From Paractinoplanes pyxinae (GTDB lineage Bacteria > Actinomycetota > Actinomycetes > Mycobacteriales > Micromonosporaceae): a stretch of 64,000 nucleotides of DNA. Below are positions 1 to 9,113 of this stretch, piece after piece. The position numbers and the translations under genes were made by a program. The stretch covers positions 1-64,000 of the forward strand of contig NZ_JAPNTZ010000010.1 of assembly GCF_026626335.1 (NCBI RefSeq). The letters run 5' to 3'. Within the stretch, counting starts at the first letter, position 1. Every line of letters begins with the position of its first letter. The notes under the pieces are model-generated. The model saw only the letters and a list, made by a program, of their open reading frames with translations, had not been told where the DNA came from and did not search any database.

Positions 1-140
1 TGACAGGGTGGGCCTACTGTCGTTCAAGGGCTCAATGTGCCGAGCCGGCTGCGACCCGCTAATTGGTTCTGAGCCGTGTCTACACCGTCAGCGAATTCGT
101 CGGATCGGGCACGTCGAACGGCGAGTGCGTAGACAGAGAA

Positions 141-170
141 ATGGGCGCCCCGACAGAGGGGTGCGCCCAT
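141..170 (-). terminator. Rho-independent terminator of the gene ending at 185
   Basis: An 8-bp perfect inverted repeat (ATGGGCGC / GCGCCCAT) encloses a short G/C loop. Read on the minus strand it lies just past the stop codon at 185 and is followed by the pyrimidine-rich stretch TTCTCTGTCT. The remainder of 1-184 holds no gene I can support. Confidence 0.55.
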
Positions 171-184
171 TCTGCGTACGGAAA

Positions 185-850
185 TCAGCGGGTCTCGGTG
201 GCGTTGCGGAGGGCCAGCATCAGGGGAGCGGCGTCCTCGGGGGTGCGGTTGTTGAACATGGCCAGGGCCAGGCTGCCGTGGTCGGCCCAGCCGCACACGG
301 TCAGGTCGCCGTCCGCGGACTTGGTGATGCCGCACCTCATCGTGCCGTCGAGCGGGCCCGCGTCGACATCCTTCAGGTTGGTCACCGCGCCTTCGTCGTC
401 GGAGATCAGGTTCATGGCGGCGTCCAGGTCCTTGCCCGGCGTCCAGATCAGGCCGGTGCCGGCCAGGAAGAGCACGTTCTTGTCGGGCGACTCGTTGTAG
501 ACGGCGCCATAGGTGTGGTCGAGATCCACCTCGGCGGCCAGGGCCGTCCGCAGGTAGTCGGCCGTGCGGGCGCCGTCCTGGGAGTAGTCGAGGCTGAGCG
601 GCCCCACGCTCGGCTGGATCTCGAGCTTCGCGTGCCGCTGGGCGATGATGCGCCAGCTGGTGAACGCGAGCATCGCCACGGCCACCAGCGCGAGCAGCAG
701 CAGAACCGAGATCACCACCCGCCGTACGCGACCCCGGGGTTTGACCTTGGCCGGCGCCTCGGGATCGTCGTGGTCGAACAGGTCGTCGTCGGAGGACGAA
801 GCGGGAGGCGGCGTGCCGATGTCGATCGGGTTGGGGCCGGGTTCGGGCAT
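185..850 (-). CDS. Membrane-anchored protein with a WADHGSLA-containing extracytoplasmic domain
   Basis: This 221-residue protein has unknown function. Residues 1-45 are acidic and proline-rich and should be cytoplasmic. A single hydrophobic helix follows at about 46-66 (VVISVLLLLALVAVAMLAF), then an external domain of about 150 residues. The last third contains two cysteines around a CGI...TVCGWADHGSLA motif. The same arrangement recurs in the protein at 20187-21329, so the two are paralogues that differ mainly in the length of the cytoplasmic linker. The gene is divergent from valS, with only 68 bp between start codons. The ATG at 850 has a clear frame; no strong ribosome binding site is visible. 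I do not recognise a named family; a sensor or envelope-associated role is only a guess. Confidence 0.72.
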   Translation of the reverse strand: MPEPGPNPIDIGTPPPASSSDDDLFDHDDPEAPAKVKPRGRVRRVVISVLLLLALVAVAMLAFTSWRIIAQRHAKLEIQPSVGPLSLDYSQDGARTADYLRTALAAEVDLDHTYGAVYNESPDKNVLFLAGTGLIWTPGKDLDAAMNLISDDEGAVTNLKDVDAGPLDGTMRCGITKSADGDLTVCGWADHGSLALAMFNNRTPEDAAPLMLALRNATETR

Positions 851-906
851 TGCTGGAGAGTAGCAACGGGTGGCGATGCGAATTCGGGGTTCCGCCGCGA
901 CATCCG

Positions 907-912
907 TAGACT
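907..912 (+). promoter_or_regulatory. -10 box (TAGACT) for leaderless valS
   Basis: TAGACT matches the actinobacterial TANNNT -10 consensus and its last base is 7 nt before the GTG of valS. Transcription would therefore start at the start codon itself. The same geometry recurs at several other genes in this window. Confidence 0.5.
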
Positions 913-918
913 TGTCGG

Positions 919-3546
919 GTGACCGAGACGACCCAGCACCGCACCCCCGACAGCCGGCCCACCGGTGGCCTCTCCGCGCAGTACCAGCCGGGTGAGGTAG
1001 AGCAGCGGCGGTACGAGAATTGGGTATCGCAGGGCTACTTCACGGCCGACCCGGCGAGTGACAAGCCCCCGTTCTCGATCGTGATCCCGCCGCCCAACGT
1101 GACCGGCTCGCTGCACGTCGGCCACGCGCTCGACCACACCATCCAGGACACCCTTTCCCGCCTCAAGCGGATGCAGGGCTTCGAGGTGCTGTGGCTGCCG
1201 GGCATGGACCACGCCGGCATCGCCACCCAGAACGTGGTCGAGCGTCAGCTCGCCGCGCAGCAGCTGTCCCGCCACGACCTCGGCCGCGAGAAGTTCGTCG
1301 AGAAGGTGTGGGAGTGGAAGGCGCAGTCCGGTGGGGCCATCCTCGGGCAGATGCGCCGCCTGGGCGACTCCGTGGACTGGTCGCGCGAGCGGTTCACGAT
1401 GGACGAGGGCCTGTCCCGCGCCGTCCAGACGATCTTCAAGCGGCTGTACGAGGACGAGCTGATCTACCGGGCCAACCGGATCATCAACTGGTGTCCCCGC
1501 TGCCTGACCGCGCTCAGCGACATCGAGGTGGAGCACACCGACGACGAGGGCGAGCTCGTCTCGATCCGCTACGGCGAGGGCGAGAACGCGATCGTCGTGG
1601 CCACCACCCGGGCCGAGACGATGCTGGGCGACACCGCCGTGGCCGTCCACCCCGACGACGAGCGCTACAAGCACCTGATCGGCACCGAGGTCGAGCTGCC
1701 GCTCACCGGCCGGCGCATCCCGATCGTGGCCGACGAGCACGTCGACCCGTCGTTCGGCACCGGCGCGGTCAAAGTGACCCCGGCCCACGACCCGAACGAC
1801 TTCGAGATCGGCCAGCGGCACGACCTGCCCAGCATCACCATGATGGACGAGCGGGCGGTCGTCACCGTGCACGGCCCGTTCGAGGGGCTGGACAGGTACG
1901 AGGCCCGGCCCGCCATCGTTGCCGCGCTGCGCGAGGAGGGGCGGATCGTCGCCGAGAAGCGGCCCTACGTGCACTCGGTGGGTCACTGCTCGCGCTGCAA
2001 GACCACGGTCGAGCCGCGGCTGTCGCTGCAGTGGTTCGTCAACACCGGGCCGCTGGCCAAGGCGGCCGGTGACGCCGTGCGCGACGGCCGGGTCAGCATC
2101 GAGCCGGCCGAGCTGTCCAAGCGCTACTTCGCCTGGGTCGACAACATGCACGACTGGTGCATCTCGCGCCAGCTGTGGTGGGGTCACCGCATCCCGGTCT
2201 GGTACGGGCCGGACGGCGAGGTCGTCTGCGTCGGGCCGGACGAAGAGCCGCCGGCCGGCTTCACCCAGGACGAGGACGTGCTCGACACCTGGTTCTCGTC
2301 GGCCCTGTGGCCCTTCTCGACCATGGGCTGGCCCGAGCGTACGCCGGAACTCGAGAAGTTCTACCCGACCAGCGTGCTCGTCACCGGCTACGACATCCTC
2401 TTCTTCTGGGTCGCCCGGATGATGATGTTCGGCCTGTACGCGATGGACGACGTGCAGCCGTTCAACGTGGTCAACCTGCACGGCATGGTGCGCGACGGCC
2501 ACGGCAAGAAGATGTCGAAGTCGTTCGGCAACGTGGTCGACCCGCTGGACTGGATCGAGCGCTACGGCGCCGACGCCACCCGCTTCACGCTGGCTCGCGG
2601 GGCCAACCCGGGCTCGGACGTGCCGATCAGCGAGGAGTGGTGCCAGGGCTCCCGCAACTTCTGCAACAAGCTGTGGAACGCGACCCGCTTCGCGCTCATG
2701 AACGGCGCGACCGTCGAGGGCGAGCTGCCCCCGGCGGAGGAGCTGTCGGCCATCGACAAGTGGATCCTCTCGCGCCTGCAGCACGTGATCGGTGAGGTGG
2801 ACGAGTACTTCGCCACCTACGAATACGCGAAGGTCTGCGACACGCTCTACCACTTCGCGTGGGACGACGTCTGCGACTGGTACCTCGAGCTCTCGAAGCC
2901 GGTGCTCGCGGGTTCCGAGGCGGCCAACAGCCAGCGGGTTCTCGGGCATGTGCTCGACCAGTTGCTGCGCCTGCTGCACCCGGTGATCCCGTTCGTCACC
3001 GAGGAGCTGTGGGTGGCCCTGACCGGCGGCGAGACCGTGGTGAAGGCGCAGTGGCCGGCCATCGACAAAGAGCTGATCGACGACGCCGCCGAGGAAGAGC
3101 TGGCCGCCCTGCAGAAGGTGGTCACCGAGGTCCGGCGCTTCCGCTCCGACCAGGGCCTCAAGCCGAGCCAGCGGGTCTCGGCCGCGCTCACCGGCCTGGG
3201 CAACGTCGGCATCGACACGCACGAGCCGCTGATCCGTTCGCTGGCCCGCCTCGACGCGCCCGGCGACGGCTTCACGGCCACGGCGACGCTGGCCGTGTCC
3301 GGGGCGATCACGGTCGACCTCGACACCCGGGGCACGATCGACGTGGCGGCCGAGCGGGCCCGGCTCGAGAAGGACCGCACGGCGGCCGAGAAAGAGGCGG
3401 CGCAGTGCCGGGCCAAGCTCGGCAACGAATCGTTCATCGGCAAGGCGCCCGAACAGGTCGTCACGAAGATCAAAGACCGGCTCGCGACGGCCGAGGCGGA
3501 CCTCACGCGAATTGCCGCGGCCCTGGAAGCGTTGCCTACAGCATGA
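919..3546 (+). CDS. valS: Valyl-tRNA synthetase
   Basis: Class I aminoacyl-tRNA synthetase that charges tRNA-Val in the cytoplasm. At 875 residues it has the usual bacterial ValRS length. The HIGH-type signature (PPNVTGSLHVGHAL) is near residue 57 and the KMSKS loop (GKKMSKSFGN) near residue 531. The editing domain lies between them, and the C-terminus (about 805-875) is a charged helical region expected to form the tRNA-binding coiled coil. The start is the GTG at 919, which follows a -10 box with leaderless spacing; no Shine-Dalgarno sequence is present. The stop overlaps the folC start (ATGA), so the two are translationally coupled. The order valS-folC is conserved in actinobacteria. Confidence 0.97.
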   Translation: MTETTQHRTPDSRPTGGLSAQYQPGEVEQRRYENWVSQGYFTADPASDKPPFSIVIPPPNVTGSLHVGHALDHTIQDTLSRLKRMQGFEVLWLPGMDHAGIATQNVVERQLAAQQLSRHDLGREKFVEKVWEWKAQSGGAILGQMRRLGDSVDWSRERFTMDEGLSRAVQTIFKRLYEDELIYRANRIINWCPRCLTALSDIEVEHTDDEGELVSIRYGEGENAIVVATTRAETMLGDTAVAVHPDDERYKHLIGTEVELPLTGRRIPIVADEHVDPSFGTGAVKVTPAHDPNDFEIGQRHDLPSITMMDERAVVTVHGPFEGLDRYEARPAIVAALREEGRIVAEKRPYVHSVGHCSRCKTTVEPRLSLQWFVNTGPLAKAAGDAVRDGRVSIEPAELSKRYFAWVDNMHDWCISRQLWWGHRIPVWYGPDGEVVCVGPDEEPPAGFTQDEDVLDTWFSSALWPFSTMGWPERTPELEKFYPTSVLVTGYDILFFWVARMMMFGLYAMDDVQPFNVVNLHGMVRDGHGKKMSKSFGNVVDPLDWIERYGADATRFTLARGANPGSDVPISEEWCQGSRNFCNKLWNATRFALMNGATVEGELPPAEELSAIDKWILSRLQHVIGEVDEYFATYEYAKVCDTLYHFAWDDVCDWYLELSKPVLAGSEAANSQRVLGHVLDQLLRLLHPVIPFVTEELWVALTGGETVVKAQWPAIDKELIDDAAEEELAALQKVVTEVRRFRSDQGLKPSQRVSAALTGLGNVGIDTHEPLIRSLARLDAPGDGFTATATLAVSGAITVDLDTRGTIDVAAERARLEKDRTAAEKEAAQCRAKLGNESFIGKAPEQVVTKIKDRLATAEADLTRIAAALEALPTA

Positions 3547-4868
3547 GCACTTACGAAGAGGTGGTGGCCGCGCTCGACGGGCGCGGCTTCACCCGCATGG
3601 CGTTCGACATGCAGAAGATCCGCGACCTCATGGACGTGCTCGGCAGCCCCCAGCGGGCCTACCCGGCCATCCACCTGACCGGCACCAACGGCAAGACCAG
3701 CACCGCCCGCATGATCGACGCGCTGTTGCGGGCGCACGGCCTGCACACCGGCCGCTACACCAGCCCGCACCTCGAAACGGTCCGCGAGCGGATCAGCCTC
3801 GACGGCGAGCCCATCTCGGAGGAGCGCCTCGCGGCCACGTACGACGAGGTCGCGCCCCTGGCCGAGCTGATCGACGCCCGCAACTCCGAACCGCTCACCT
3901 ACTTCGACATGACGACCGCCATGGCGTACGCGGCCTTCGCCGACGCCCCGGTCGACATCGCCGTGGTCGAGGTGGGCCTGGGCGGCGAGGAGGACGCGAC
4001 GAACGTCATCGACGCGGGCATCGCGGTGATGACGCCGATCGGGCTCGACCACACCGAATGGCTGGGCGACACGATCGAGGACATCGCCTGGGCCAAGGCC
4101 GGCATCATCCACAAGGGCGCCACGGTGATCTCGGCCCTGCAGACCGAGGAGGCCATGCGGCCGATCCTCGAGCGCTGCGCCGAGATGAGCGCCACCCTGG
4201 CCCGCGAAGGCAGCGAGTTCGGCGTGATCGAGCGGACCCAGGCGGTCGGCGGTCAGGTGCTGCGGCTGCAGGGCCTGGGCGGCGTGTACGACGAGGTGTT
4301 CCTGCCGCTCTTCGGCGCGCACCAGGCCCAGAACGCGGCGATCGCGCTCGCGGCGGTCGAGGCCTTCCTCGGCGCGGGCACCGACCGGCAACTCGAGATT
4401 GACCTCGTACGCGAAGGGTTTGCCCAGGTCGATTCGCCGGGACGCCTGGAAAGGGTGCGCAGCGCGCCGACCATCCTGCTCGACGGCGCCCACAACCCGC
4501 ACGGCATGGCGGCGACGGTGAGCGCGCTCGAGGAAGAGTTCGCGTTCCGGCACCTGGTCGCGGTGGTGGCCGTGCTGGGCGACAAAGACGTCTCCGGGCT
4601 GCTCGACCTGCTCGAGCCGGTGGCGGCGCGCATCGTCGTCACCCAGAACAGCTCGCCGCGGTCGATGCCGGTGGACGAACTGGCCCAGCTGGCGACCGAC
4701 ATCTTCGGCGAGGACAGGGTGACCGTCACGCAGAACATGCCCGACGCGATCGAGGAAGCCGTGGTGATCGCCGAGGAGGACGCGTCCGGCGAGCTCAGCG
4801 GCGTCGGCGTGATCATCACCGGTTCGGTCGTCACGGTGGCCGACGCACGGAAGCTGCTGAAGCGTTGA
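3543..4868 (+). CDS. folC: Bifunctional folylpolyglutamate synthase / dihydrofolate synthase
   Basis: A Mur-ligase-type enzyme of 441 residues that adds glutamate to dihydropteroate and to folates using ATP. The P-loop GTNGKTST is near residue 47. The central ligase domain contains the omega-loop region, and the C-terminal domain carries LLDGAHNPHG, a signature of the family. The start chosen is the ATG at 3543, which overlaps the valS stop by 4 nt and begins MSTYEEV; the open frame extends far upstream inside valS, but that part is antisense-like noise. The downstream DUF4233 gene overlaps its stop codon, giving a three-gene operon. Confidence 0.96.
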   Translation: MSTYEEVVAALDGRGFTRMAFDMQKIRDLMDVLGSPQRAYPAIHLTGTNGKTSTARMIDALLRAHGLHTGRYTSPHLETVRERISLDGEPISEERLAATYDEVAPLAELIDARNSEPLTYFDMTTAMAYAAFADAPVDIAVVEVGLGGEEDATNVIDAGIAVMTPIGLDHTEWLGDTIEDIAWAKAGIIHKGATVISALQTEEAMRPILERCAEMSATLAREGSEFGVIERTQAVGGQVLRLQGLGGVYDEVFLPLFGAHQAQNAAIALAAVEAFLGAGTDRQLEIDLVREGFAQVDSPGRLERVRSAPTILLDGAHNPHGMAATVSALEEEFAFRHLVAVVAVLGDKDVSGLLDLLEPVAARIVVTQNSSPRSMPVDELAQLATDIFGEDRVTVTQNMPDAIEEAVVIAEEDASGELSGVGVIITGSVVTVADARKLLKR

Positions 4869-5221
4869 CCGAGCCCGAGACCCCTCGATCGGGGCTTCGC
4901 AACCCCCAGGCCGCCGTGCGGGGCCTGGGGGCCGGCACGCTCGTGCTCGAGGCGATCGTGCTGCTGCTCGCCATCCAGCCCATCCGGGTCATGGGCGGCC
5001 ACCTCAGCGGCTGGGGCGTCGCGTCGGTGATCGCGCTGGCCGTCGTCGCGATCCTGCTGGCCGGCCTGATGCGCCGATCGTGGGCCTGGAACGCCGGCAC
5101 CGCCGTCCAGGTGCTGCTGCTGGCCAGCGGCCTGTTCCACTGGTCGCTGGCCGCGCTCGGCCTGATCTTCGGGGCCGCCTGGGTGTACGCGTTGTATGTG
5201 CGGCGCTCGATTCTGGGCTAG
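4865..5221 (+). CDS. DUF4233 domain membrane protein
   Basis: A small integral membrane protein of 118 residues with about four hydrophobic segments (roughly 22-42, 49-69, 76-92 and 94-112). It matches the DUF4233 family, which in actinobacteria directly follows folC; its function is unknown. The start is taken as the TTG at 4865, which overlaps the folC stop (TTGA) and implies translational coupling. A later GTG near 4917 would remove the first hydrophilic stretch and is less likely. The gene is convergent with the next one, which ends at 5225. Confidence 0.85.
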   Translation: MTEPETPRSGLRNPQAAVRGLGAGTLVLEAIVLLLAIQPIRVMGGHLSGWGVASVIALAVVAILLAGLMRRSWAWNAGTAVQVLLLASGLFHWSLAALGLIFGAAWVYALYVRRSILG

Positions 5222-5224
5222 CGG

Positions 5225-8200
5225 TCAGCGGATGGCCCGCCACTGGGTGATCGCGATGTTGTGGTCGTCGGGGTCGCGGAAGGTGGCCGACCACAGTTCG
5301 AGCCGGTCACCCCGGTTGACCGGGCGCGGCGGGTGCACGAACTCGACGCCCTTGGCCTGAAGCTCCTGATAGACGGCCTCGACGTCGCCCACCTCGAGGT
5401 TGAGGTAGATCAGGCGGCCGGCTTCGCTGGAAAGATCGTTCACCGTACGCAGGACGAGCCGGGTGTCGCCGGAGGCGAGCACGGCGCTGCCCTCCCCGCT
5501 GTCGATCTCGAAGAACCCGAGGGTGTCCCGATAGAACGCGGCCGACCGGGCAAGGTCGGTGACCAGCACGGTGATGCCCACGCCGTGAATCGCACCGGCC
5601 GGACCGGGCCGCGCGCTCGGATAAGCGGTGATCACATCGGCGGCGCGGTCGTCCGGCTCGGGGGTGCCCGCCAGGTCACCCCACGGGCCGCGATCCGACG
5701 CCGCCGCGGCCGCAGCGGCCGCCGCGAGGGCAGCAGCGGCCGGTGACGGCTTCGGGCGGCCCGAGGTTGCGGTTGATTCCCGGCCTGCCGCTGCGGCGGG
5801 ATTGCCTTCGGTCTGGGCATCCGGCCCGGCTCCGGCTGAAGCCGTGGAGGAGGGCCCGGCCGCGGGGCTTGCTTCGGCTGAATCTGTCGGCGAAGCCGCG
5901 GGTGTGGCCGCTGGTTTTGCTTGAGCTGACGCTGTCGGCGAGGGCGCCGGTGCGGGCGAAGCTGCGGGTACGGCCGCCGGTCCTGCTTGGGCCGACGCTG
6001 TCGGCGAGGACGCCGCGTCGGATGCGGCTTCAGGCGTGGATGAGGTTGCGGCGGCAGGCATGGGTGCGGCCGTCGACTCGGTTTGGGACGGGTCTGTGGG
6101 TACTGGGCCGGTCTCGGCTGGAGGGGTTCGGGTGGGGGGAGGCAGGCGGACGGACGTCTCTTCGTCCACGTACGTCTGCTTCGGGTAGAAGACCCGGGGT
6201 GGCGCTTCGTCGGCGGCCTGCTGAGTGGCCGTGGGCGGTGGTTCGGAGGCGGCGGGGGAGCGGTCGCTCTTGCCGACCTTCTTCACGGCGGCGGTCACGG
6301 CACCGATCGCGCCCGCCAGCAGCCCGGCCGACTTGCCTGATCCGGCGGCCGGCGTCTCGGGGGTGAATCGGGGCCGGTCCGTGTCGGAGAACGCCTCGGA
6401 CCGGGCGCCGGCGGTCTCGTCCGGCGTGGCTGCTGGGCGGTCGTGCTCGCTCCGCGTTGCAGCGGGCTGGTCATGCTCGTCCGGCGCGGCCGCTGAAAGG
6501 TCGTGCTCGCTCCACGCGGCTGCGGGCCGATCGTGCTCGTCCGGCGCGGCTGCGGGGCGGTCGTGCTCGTTCCACGTGGCCGTGGGTCGGTCGCGCTCGT
6601 CTGGCGTGGCCGTGGGCCTGTCGCGCTCGTCCGGCGTGGCTGCGGGGCGGTCGTATTCGTTCCGCGTTGCCGTGGGGCGATCGGGCTCGTCCGGCGTAGC
6701 CGCGGTCGGGTTGTGAGGGGGCGCGTCCGCGGGCGGGTGCGGCGTGAAGACGGGCCGGCCGGCCTGGTCGGCAAGCAGGTCGTCGTCTTGGGGCGGAGTC
6801 GCGGAGGGGCGGCCGGGTGGAGCTGCGGCGGGCCTGTTGTCCGTGTTCGCGGGCGGTGGGGGCGCCGGGGAGGCGACGACGGGCGGGAACTCCTCGGTGG
6901 GGGTTGTGGCGTCGTGGGCCGCGTTGGTCACGAACCGGGTGCTCGGCGGCGGGGCGATCAGGTCTTCGTCGCGGGCTCGGGCGGCGGCCGGGTTGTCCTC
7001 CGGGGGGACGTCGGGGTCGGCGTCGAGCGGGAGGTCGATCTCGTCGTCGGGCGCTGGGCGGGGGCCCGGTGTTCCCGGGCGGGCGGTGGCGGGCTCGGGA
7101 GCTGTCGGCGGCGGGGTCGACGGTGGCGGCGCCGTGGGGAACGAGCCGACCGGCGACGGTGTGGGCGGGGCCGAGGTGGCGGTGGGCTCCGGACGCCGGT
7201 GCGGTGACGGGGCCGGCGGCTCGTCGAGCGGCAGGTCGGTGTCGAAGGAGTCGTCGGGGTGGGGCTCGCGCTGAGAAGGAGTGGCCTGCTCGGCGGTGGC
7301 GGTAGCGGCGCCGCGGGGGCGTGGATGCGGGTGCGGGCTGGGGCGGCGTCGCCCGGCCGCGCCTGCAGCGGCACCCGCGGCCGCGCCGGCGGCTGCCCCG
7401 GCTGCCACGTTCGCGCCTACCCGGCCCTTGTCCGCGCCGACGTCGGGCGAGTCGGATTCATCGGCAGACGAGTCTGCGCGCGAAGAGGGGGAGTCGGCAT
7501 CGGCATACGACTGGCCGGCGGCGGCCCGGGCGGGGTAGGGCGAGTCGGCTTCCTCGCGAGGTGAGCTCGTTGCGGAGGACGGGCCACTGGTGGCCCGGGT
7601 GGAGTCCGCGGTGGCGTAGGGAGAGTCCGCCTCGTCGCGGGGTGAGCTCGTCGCGTAGGACGGGCCGGTGGGGTCGTCGGCCGAGTCGGGGCGGGCGTAG
7701 GGCGACTCGGCGGCGCGAGCGGGCTCGGGCGCGTCGGGCGCGTAGGGGGAGCTCTTGGCGCGGCGGGGAAGCTGGGACGGGCTTTCGTCGTGGTCGACGA
7801 ACTCGCCCTCGACCACCTTGCCGGCTGGGGTGTCGCGGACGACCACCGGGCTCTCCGAGTACTCCTCGGAGTCGAGGTTGGCGGCCGGGCCGGAAGGGCC
7901 GCCTGCGGCCGGGCCGGGTGGCGGTGGCGGTGGCGGCGGGGAACTGCCCGGCGGTGGGGGTGGCGGCTCGTCGGGGCCGCGGCCCCACGTGCGGTCGCGG
8001 CCGGCCCACGGGGGTGGCTCGACGTCGCCCAGCAGGTCGGCGTCCAGGTCGGCGTCGGGCTCGTCGTCGTCGAAGTCGGTGACCGGGGGCGGGGGCGGGT
8101 CGGCGCCTCGCTCGCGCGGGGCTGCCTCGTCCCAGTTGATTTTGACTCGGCGCAGGTCGTCGACGTCGACCGTGATCGGCAGCGTGTCGCCGGGCTCGGG

Positions 8201-8593
8201 CCACTTCACGACCGGGATGCGGGACTCGTTGATCTCGACCTCGCGGGTCGGCAGGCCGGGCGCCACGATCACCGCCTGGATGCGGGCGCGCGCGTAGACC
8301 GCCGTCGTCATGGGCCGGGGCGTGATCGACGAGACCTCGGCCGTGCCGGCCACCCAGGCCCGGGCCCCACGGCGTACGACGTTGACGACGCCGAGCGCGA
8401 CCGCCAGGCCCAGCAGGGCCACCCCGAAGATGACCACCCCCAGGCTGGACATGCCGAAACCCAGCGCGACCACGAAGACCGCGATCGTGCCCGCGACCGC
8501 CGCGACCAGCTTCCGTGCCGGCGCGATCGGACGTCCGGTCTGGTTTGCCAATGTGGACCTCCCGCTCGTACCCGTCAGGTTATTGCCCGGCAC
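5225..8593 (-). CDS. Long low-complexity membrane protein with C-terminal VOC (glyoxalase-like) domain
   Basis: One uninterrupted frame of 1122 codons. Two hydrophobic helices lie at about residues 28-70, followed by a small folded region to about 160 (ending PITVDVDDLRRVKINWDEA). The following roughly 840 residues are disordered and rich in Pro, Ala, Ser, Glu and Asp. They include polyproline runs, poly-alanine and nine tandem copies of a 10-residue unit. The last roughly 120 residues (from GVGITVLVTDLARSAAFYRDTLG to ITQWRAIR) are a typical vicinal-oxygen-chelate domain. Such domains occur in glyoxalases, dioxygenases and drug-binding proteins, but no substrate can be inferred here. The start shown is the ATG at 8593; the ndk leader lies upstream in divergent orientation. 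A separate internal start for the VOC domain is possible but no ribosome binding site marks one. Confidence 0.72.
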   Translation of the reverse strand: MPGNNLTGTSGRSTLANQTGRPIAPARKLVAAVAGTIAVFVVALGFGMSSLGVVIFGVALLGLAVALGVVNVVRRGARAWVAGTAEVSSITPRPMTTAVYARARIQAVIVAPGLPTREVEINESRIPVVKWPEPGDTLPITVDVDDLRRVKINWDEAAPRERGADPPPPPVTDFDDDEPDADLDADLLGDVEPPPWAGRDRTWGRGPDEPPPPPPGSSPPPPPPPPGPAAGGPSGPAANLDSEEYSESPVVVRDTPAGKVVEGEFVDHDESPSQLPRRAKSSPYAPDAPEPARAAESPYARPDSADDPTGPSYATSSPRDEADSPYATADSTRATSGPSSATSSPREEADSPYPARAAAGQSYADADSPSSRADSSADESDSPDVGADKGRVGANVAAGAAAGAAAGAAAGAAGRRRPSPHPHPRPRGAATATAEQATPSQREPHPDDSFDTDLPLDEPPAPSPHRRPEPTATSAPPTPSPVGSFPTAPPPSTPPPTAPEPATARPGTPGPRPAPDDEIDLPLDADPDVPPEDNPAAARARDEDLIAPPPSTRFVTNAAHDATTPTEEFPPVVASPAPPPPANTDNRPAAAPPGRPSATPPQDDDLLADQAGRPVFTPHPPADAPPHNPTAATPDEPDRPTATRNEYDRPAATPDERDRPTATPDERDRPTATWNEHDRPAAAPDEHDRPAAAWSEHDLSAAAPDEHDQPAATRSEHDRPAATPDETAGARSEAFSDTDRPRFTPETPAAGSGKSAGLLAGAIGAVTAAVKKVGKSDRSPAASEPPPTATQQAADEAPPRVFYPKQTYVDEETSVRLPPPTRTPPAETGPVPTDPSQTESTAAPMPAAATSSTPEAASDAASSPTASAQAGPAAVPAASPAPAPSPTASAQAKPAATPAASPTDSAEASPAAGPSSTASAGAGPDAQTEGNPAAAAGRESTATSGRPKPSPAAAALAAAAAAAAASDRGPWGDLAGTPEPDDRAADVITAYPSARPGPAGAIHGVGITVLVTDLARSAAFYRDTLGFFEIDSGEGSAVLASGDTRLVLRTVNDLSSEAGRLIYLNLEVGDVEAVYQELQAKGVEFVHPPRPVNRGDRLELWSATFRDPDDHNIAITQWRAIR
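6418..6697 (-). repeat. Nine tandem 30-bp units encoding a 10-residue repeat
   Basis: Within the linker of the VOC-domain protein a 10-residue motif of the type E-[HRY]-D-R-P-[AT]-A-[AT]-[PW]-[DNS] is repeated about nine times. The underlying 30-bp DNA unit is imperfect. This is an in-frame coding minisatellite; there are no spacers and it is not a CRISPR array. Confidence 0.8.
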
Positions 8594-8692
8594 ATTGTGA
8601 GCGAAAGTGCGGTAGTCCCGGCGTTGGCGCTCGTCGCTTTCCCGGTACCGATAGGCTGAAACTCAGCCCCTCACCTGTACTGGAGGAACTTC

Positions 8693-9109
8693 GTGTCCAG
8701 CCCCATCGAGCGTTCGCTCGTGCTCCTCAAGCCCGACGCGGTCCGGCGCGGTCTGCTCGGCGAGATCCTCGGCCGGTTCGAGCGCAAGGGTCTGGTGGTC
8801 GAGGCGCTGGAGCTGCGCACGATGGACGCGGCGCTGGCCGACCAGCACTACGCCGACCACGTCGAGAAGGCGTTCTACCCGCCGCTGAAGCAGTTCATGA
8901 CCTCGGGTCCGCTGGTCGCGCTGGTGCTCTCGGGCGACGAGGTGATCGAGGTCGTGCGGGCCATGATCGGCTCGACCGACGGCCGCAAGGCGGCCGCCGG
9001 CACGATCCGCGGCGATTTCGCGCTGTCGAACCGGGAGAACCTGGTGCACGCCTCCGACTCGCCGGAGAGCGCCCAGCGCGAGCTCGCCCTCTGGTTCCCC
9101 AAGCTCTGA
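8693..9109 (+). CDS. ndk: Nucleoside diphosphate kinase
   Basis: Transfers the gamma phosphate between nucleoside triphosphates and diphosphates via a phosphohistidine. It has 138 residues, the normal size for the bacterial enzyme. The N-terminal ERSLVLLKPDAV and the active-site segment NLVHASDS (catalytic His near residue 119) are both present. The start is a GTG at 8693 preceded by GGAGGAAC at good spacing. The gene stands alone between divergent and convergent neighbours. Its presence downstream of folC/DUF4233 follows the actinobacterial order. Confidence 0.97.
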   Translation: MSSPIERSLVLLKPDAVRRGLLGEILGRFERKGLVVEALELRTMDAALADQHYADHVEKAFYPPLKQFMTSGPLVALVLSGDEVIEVVRAMIGSTDGRKAAAGTIRGDFALSNRENLVHASDSPESAQRELALWFPKL

Positions 9110-9113
9110 GCGG

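Noticed and set aside
712..3222. 836-codon open frame antisense to valS
   Set aside because: It is a by-product of high G+C at codon third positions; its composition is Arg/His/Val-rich without any family and it lies wholly opposite valS.
6418..6697. Possible CRISPR array
   Set aside because: The 30-bp units are contiguous, imperfect and in frame with a coding sequence; there are no spacers and no cas genes nearby.
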